DNA from: Coleofasciculus sp937127375
Lineage (GTDB): Bacteria > Cyanobacteriota > Cyanobacteriia > Cyanobacteriales > Coleofasciculaceae
Reading direction: 5' to 3' (one strand)
NCBI GenBank assembly: GCA_040218875.1
Contig: JAVJQP010000072.1
DNA: 64,000 bases
In this document: in pieces, positions 60,943 to 64,000 of the stretch
How the letters are laid out: the number at the start of each line of letters is the position of its first letter
Position numbering within the stretch: position 1 is the stretch's first letter
Position numbers and translations under genes: made by a program
The notes under the pieces: generated by a model
Seen by the model: only the letters and a program-made list of their open reading frames with translations
What the model was told of the DNA's origin: nothing
Database searches by the model: none

Positions 60943-61605
60943 ATGCTGCTGCAATCCAACCAACGGACGAAACTAGACGATACCGAGGATACCCTGTTTT
61001 ACTCCTTCCCTCGCTTTGTTACCCATGTTGATGCTGGGTTTCTGGATCAACTCACTCAACTCTATAGAGAACGCCTGAAACCCCATACTCGCATCCTGGA
61101 TATGATGAGTAGTCATGTATCCCACTTGCCCGATGATATGGAATTTGCCCATGTTGAGGGACACGGGATGAATGAACAGGAACTAGCACGCAATCCCCAC
61201 TTAAACCATTACTTTGTCCACAATCTGAATAAAAATCCTCAGTTACCGTTGCCAGATCAAGAGTTTGATGCGGTTCTCAACTGTGTCTCGATTCAGTACC
61301 TACAATACCCTGATGCTGTGTTTCAGGAGATTCACCGCATTCTCAAACCCGGGGGTATCGCCATTATCAGCTTTTCCAATCGTATGTTCTTCCAAAAAGC
61401 GATCGCGGCATGGCGAGACGGAACTGAAGCCAGTCGTGTGCAACTTGTCAAGCGTTATTTTCAATCTGTACCCGGATTTGGTACTCCCGAAGTGATTGCC
61501 CGTTCTTCGCCAGTTCCCAGTTTGTTCCAGATGCTAGGGGTTGGCGGGGGTGATCCCTTCTACGCCGTCATCGCCCAGCGTCAAGACAATCAACAGGGAG
61601 TTTAA
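60943..61605 (+). CDS. SAM-dependent methyltransferase (class I)
   Basis: A 220-residue class I methyltransferase-fold protein. Motif I is degenerate (RILDMMSSHVSHLPDD instead of LDLGCGTG), as in a conserved cyanobacterial subgroup. The acidic motif II and post-motif regions are FDAVLNCVSIQYLQYPDAVF and EIHRILKPGGIAIISFSNRM, which are well kept. Whether it still binds SAM is uncertain. Substrate unknown. Divergent from the hydrolase gene. Confidence 0.8.
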   Translation: MLLQSNQRTKLDDTEDTLFYSFPRFVTHVDAGFLDQLTQLYRERLKPHTRILDMMSSHVSHLPDDMEFAHVEGHGMNEQELARNPHLNHYFVHNLNKNPQLPLPDQEFDAVLNCVSIQYLQYPDAVFQEIHRILKPGGIAIISFSNRMFFQKAIAAWRDGTEASRVQLVKRYFQSVPGFGTPEVIARSSPVPSLFQMLGVGGGDPFYAVIAQRQDNQQGV

Positions 61606-61614
61606 CTAGGAGTT

Positions 61615-61681
61615 ATAGCAACCGCCATAGCGGTTAGGACACATCATTTATGTTCCAGACGTTGCATGCAACGTCTCTACA
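61615..61681. repeat. Element end plus CATG palindrome, second copy
   Basis: ATAGCAACCGCCATAGCGGT plus TAGGACACATCATTTATG, followed by the palindrome AGACGTTGCATGCAACGTCT (61657-61676). It has the same two-module order as 37495-37560. The spacer 61606-61960 holds this unit and only weak small frames. Confidence 0.85.
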
Positions 61682-61960
61682 ATGGTGCTTCCCATCCGGG
61701 CTAACGTTATTTGCAAGAGCGAGAGGAAAACACTTGACAGATGGGGGTTCCAGCTTATCAAGTCCGTTGGCTTTCATAATGAATGACTCAGCCAGTCATA
61801 AAATTGACCTATATGATGCAACAAAACTTGATGTTCAAGATACAATAGCCTGTGGTGTGAGTAAGTAAAAATAACTATTTAACGAATGCTAAATCGTTCA
61901 TCTAGTGTAGTCTGTCCACCAAACCCGAATCGGGAAGCTGCAACCGAGAGCGATCGCGGG

Positions 61961-62134
61961 ATGGTAAGCAACACGAGTGACCAACGCCTGATAAAATTGA
62001 TGAAGTCGATTTACCAGGCTGATCAGCAAGTCAAGTATCTACATTTGCAAGCAGAAGTAGATTCACTATTGCAGCAGCTCCAAATCCTCCAAAAACAACG
62101 GTTGGCTACGGCTCAATCCGACGCCAATAATTAA
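61961..62134 (+). CDS. Small conserved cyanobacterial protein
   Basis: A 57-residue protein, probably one helix: QRLIKLMKSIYQADQQVKYL, then HLQAEVDSLLQQLQILQKQR. This looks like a small conserved cyanobacterial protein, with helix-forming heptads and no membrane segment. I prefer the ATG at 61961 over the ATG at 61886, as the extension is unlike the family and includes a HIP1 site. It is followed by a strong hairpin. Confidence 0.65.
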   Translation: MVSNTSDQRLIKLMKSIYQADQQVKYLHLQAEVDSLLQQLQILQKQRLATAQSDANN

Positions 62135-62172
62135 GGGGAACAGTAGTGTTTGGTTTGATTGATGCTGTTTTT

Positions 62173-62210
62173 GCACCCCAGAACTCAGTTTCGGGGTGCT
62201 GAGTTTTGTC
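62173..62210 (+). terminator. Terminator after the small protein
   Basis: GCACCCC (62173-62179) pairs with GGGGTGC (62193-62199) and is followed by TGAGTTTTG. It lies 38 bp after the stop codon. Confidence 0.7.
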
Positions 62211-62328
62211 AACTCTGACGGATAAGCACAAGGAGATACCCTTCTATCTGCCAGTAATAGACGGCTGAGCAGGATTTTTTTGCCTGATTATTCGCAATTT
62301 ACCAACATCTCATGTATTAAATTCTTTC

Positions 62329-63393
62329 ATGACTATATCGACAATCAAAGAACAAAATTCCGCTTACTCGATCACAAGGGTGACGACTACCTTACGGCTA
62401 AAAGACATTTTGCGAACGTTACCGCGTGAAGTGTTTGAGAAAAACCGTCGCAAAGCCTGGACAGTGGTTCTGGTAAATATTTTAATGGTGGGTCTAGGCT
62501 ATGGGGGTTTAGCGATCGCACCCTGGTTTTGTTTACCGCTATTATGGATTTTCACGGGTACAGCATTGACTGGCTTTTTTGTTATCGGTCATGATTGTGG
62601 TCATCGTTCCTTTGCCAATCGCCGTTGGGTGAATGATTGGGTGGGACACCTGGCATTTTTACCTTTACTTTATCCCTTTCATAGCTGGCGCATTCTCCAT
62701 AACCACCATCATGCCCACACAAATAAGCTTGGGGAAGATAATGCATGGGAACCGTTTACCGTAGAGTATTATGTCAGCCACTCGGTTTTAGTTAAGTGGT
62801 TTTACCAACTAACACGAGGTCGATTGTGGTGGATTGGTTCGATGTTCCACTGGGCATTACTGCATTTTAACTGGGGGAATTTCCAGGGGAAACAGCGTTC
62901 TCAAGTCAAGTTTTCCGCGTTGTGGGTTATCGGTTTTGCTGCTGTTGCATTTCCTTTACTCTTTGCCACAGTAGGTGTGTGGGGAGTTATCAAATTCTGG
63001 CTACTTCCCTGGGTTGTTTACCATTTCTGGATGAGTACGTTTACCATTGTTCACCACACAGCACCCGATATTCCCTTTACCCCAGAACCGGAGTGGAATG
63101 AGGCGAAGGCTCAACTATTTGGTTCGGTTCACTGTGATTATCCCCGTTGGGTCGAGTTTCTCTGCCACGATATTAATGTTCACATTCCCCATCACATTTC
63201 CAGTGCAATTCCGTCCTATAATTTGCGGTTAGCGCATCGGATTCTCAAGGAAAATTGGGGGGATGAATTGCGTGAATGCCGTTTTTCTTGGTCGTTGATG
63301 AAACAGATTACCGACCAATGTCACCTCTATAATCAACAAGAGTGCTATCAGTCGTTTAAAGACTATCGAAAAGCTGTGGCTGGAGGTAAGTAA
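62329..63393 (+). CDS. desA: Delta-12 acyl-lipid fatty acid desaturase
   Basis: Membrane di-iron desaturase that introduces the delta-12 double bond in oleoyl lipids, using ferredoxin; important for growth at low temperature. The three histidine boxes are complete: HDCGH at residues 88-92, HNHHH at 124-128 and HIPHH at 285-289. Four long hydrophobic segments surround them (for example LVNILMVGLGYGGLAIAPWF). At 354 residues it matches DesA length. The chain starts with a hydrophilic tail TISTIKEQNSAYSITRVTTT, also typical. It stands alone with a terminator. Confidence 0.95.
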   Translation: MTISTIKEQNSAYSITRVTTTLRLKDILRTLPREVFEKNRRKAWTVVLVNILMVGLGYGGLAIAPWFCLPLLWIFTGTALTGFFVIGHDCGHRSFANRRWVNDWVGHLAFLPLLYPFHSWRILHNHHHAHTNKLGEDNAWEPFTVEYYVSHSVLVKWFYQLTRGRLWWIGSMFHWALLHFNWGNFQGKQRSQVKFSALWVIGFAAVAFPLLFATVGVWGVIKFWLLPWVVYHFWMSTFTIVHHTAPDIPFTPEPEWNEAKAQLFGSVHCDYPRWVEFLCHDINVHIPHHISSAIPSYNLRLAHRILKENWGDELRECRFSWSLMKQITDQCHLYNQQECYQSFKDYRKAVAGGK

Positions 63394-63430
63394 TACAGGA
63401 TTGTTACACATAACGTGAATTAGATGAGAT

Positions 63431-63463
63431 CCCCGATTTCTTGAAGAAGTCGGGGATTTTGGG
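63431..63463 (+). terminator. Intrinsic terminator of desA
   Basis: ATCCCCGATTTCTTGAAGAA then GTCGGGGATTTTG: stem CCCCGA/TCGGGG with a loop of about 14 bases, followed by a T-run, 37 bp after the desA stop codon. Confidence 0.85.
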
Positions 63464-63508
63464 ATTTAGCTACAATATTAGCGATCGCTAGCCATCAGCA
63501 AGGTCGTC

Positions 63509-64000
63509 ATGAGTCAACTGCAAGCCAAACTACCAACCGATACCTGGGTCAAGGTGACTTGGGACGAATACCTTGAGGCAATCAGTGATCCAGCTTATGA
63601 AAAAGCGAAAGGCTATTATTATAACGGATGCATGAGGCTAGAGATGTCTCCACTTGGTAACCCCCATTCCCGCGACCATTTCATTGTTATTGCTGCGATT
63701 GCCCTCTTTGCCAGTATTCGAGACATTGACATTGATGGTCATGATAACTGCACGTATCGTAAGACAGGCTGTGAGGAAGCCCAACCGGATGTCTCGTTTT
63801 ATGTCGGTGATAAGGCGGAAACAGTACCTTGGGAAGCGACGATCATTAATCTCGATACCTACCCACCCCCGGATTTAGTTATTGAAGTTGCCTATTCTTC
63901 TTTAGCCGATGACAAAGGAGAGAAACGTCTCCTCTACGAATCGTTGGGAGTTCGGGAGTATTGGATTATTGATGTAAAAAATGTTCAGGTTATCGCCTTT
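63509..64000 (+). CDS. Uma2 family endonuclease, 3' end beyond window
   Basis: The first 164 codons of a Uma2 (DUF820, PD-(D/E)XK nuclease fold) protein. The start MSQLQAKLPTDTWVKVTWDE and blocks PHSRDHFIVIAAIALFA, EAQPDVSFYVGD, PDLVIEVAYSS and RLLYESLGVREYWIID are all characteristic. Catalytic acids are expected in QPDVSF and PDLVIEVA. The ATG at 63509 begins the frame; the stop lies outside. Function is not firmly known, though the group is highly amplified in filamentous cyanobacteria. A broken relative lies at 31477. Confidence 0.85.
   Translation, partial: MSQLQAKLPTDTWVKVTWDEYLEAISDPAYEKAKGYYYNGCMRLEMSPLGNPHSRDHFIVIAAIALFASIRDIDIDGHDNCTYRKTGCEEAQPDVSFYVGDKAETVPWEATIINLDTYPPPDLVIEVAYSSLADDKGEKRLLYESLGVREYWIIDVKNVQVIAF

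Noticed and set aside
1..64000. tRNA, rRNA, tmRNA or other housekeeping RNA genes
   Set aside because: I searched by eye for T-loop GGTTCGAATCC-type signatures and found none in a convincing context; covariance-model scanning would be needed for small RNAs.

Overview
The window is 64 kb of a cyanobacterial chromosome, most likely from a filamentous, mat-type (Coleofasciculus/Microcoleus-like) organism. Evidence for this is the dense scattering of the HIP1 octamer GCGATCGC, the genes for dark chlorophyll synthesis (chlL, chlN) and chlorophyll phytylation (chlP), a delta-12 desaturase (desA), a ferredoxin-fused nitrite reductase (nirA) behind a textbook NtcA promoter, and a cyanoexosortase/PEP-CTERM surface-protein locus. 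The genus is inferred; the phylum is secure. No rRNA, tRNA or CRISPR array was recognised.

Layout. 1-7.7 kb: a GPH-type sugar/cation symporter cut by the left edge, whose 3' end reads in frame through a 9-bp microsatellite; a DUF760 protein; a mannosyl-3-phosphoglycerate-type phosphatase; two hypotheticals; ygfZ; a thioredoxin-like [2Fe-2S] protein. 8.3-14.9 kb: chlP, a basic hypothetical, an Rpn-type nuclease, then chlL-chlN. 14.9-19.7 kb: an AT-rich accessory island with a 139-bp tandem duplication, a UPF0175/PIN toxin-antitoxin pair, a frameshifted remnant, and a tight three-gene operon (DUF262 protein, AAA ATPase with DUF3696, unknown protein) that looks like an uncharacterised defence module. 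19.8-32 kb: a TPR/coiled-coil protein built on a 56-residue repeat, a DUF4347/DUF4114 giant surface protein, exosortase, a truncated exosortase accessory gene, an HpsJ-like gene, a PEP-CTERM protein and a broken copy of its 5' end, and Uma2/transposase relics. 32-44.4 kb: tldD-like protease, the transglutaminase / alpha-E / circularly permuted ATP-grasp operon, a PhoD-type phosphatase, a Crp regulator, an atypical receiver protein, aroK, an AI-2E family permease and a hypothetical. 44.7-52 kb: B12-binding radical SAM, BtuF-like protein, SF2 helicase, an fdhF-like gene carrying two apparent deletions and joined to fdhD, and an hsp20 relic. 52.3-64 kb: a shortened DUF4058 protein, a HEAT-repeat protein, nirA, two small hypotheticals, a TrpD-like protein, alpha/beta hydrolase, methyltransferase, desA and a Uma2 nuclease cut by the right edge.

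How it fits together. Core metabolic genes (chlorophyll, nitrite reduction, shikimate, lipid desaturation) stand alone or in small operons. The spacers between them are crowded with small repeats of several families: 11 copies of a GGGGCGGGTTT inverted-repeat element, heptamer arrays, 20-26-bp perfect palindromes, and several MITE-like elements with terminal inverted repeats. At least seven truncated or broken genes sit in or beside these spacers, which suggests that repeat activity and deletion shape this chromosome.
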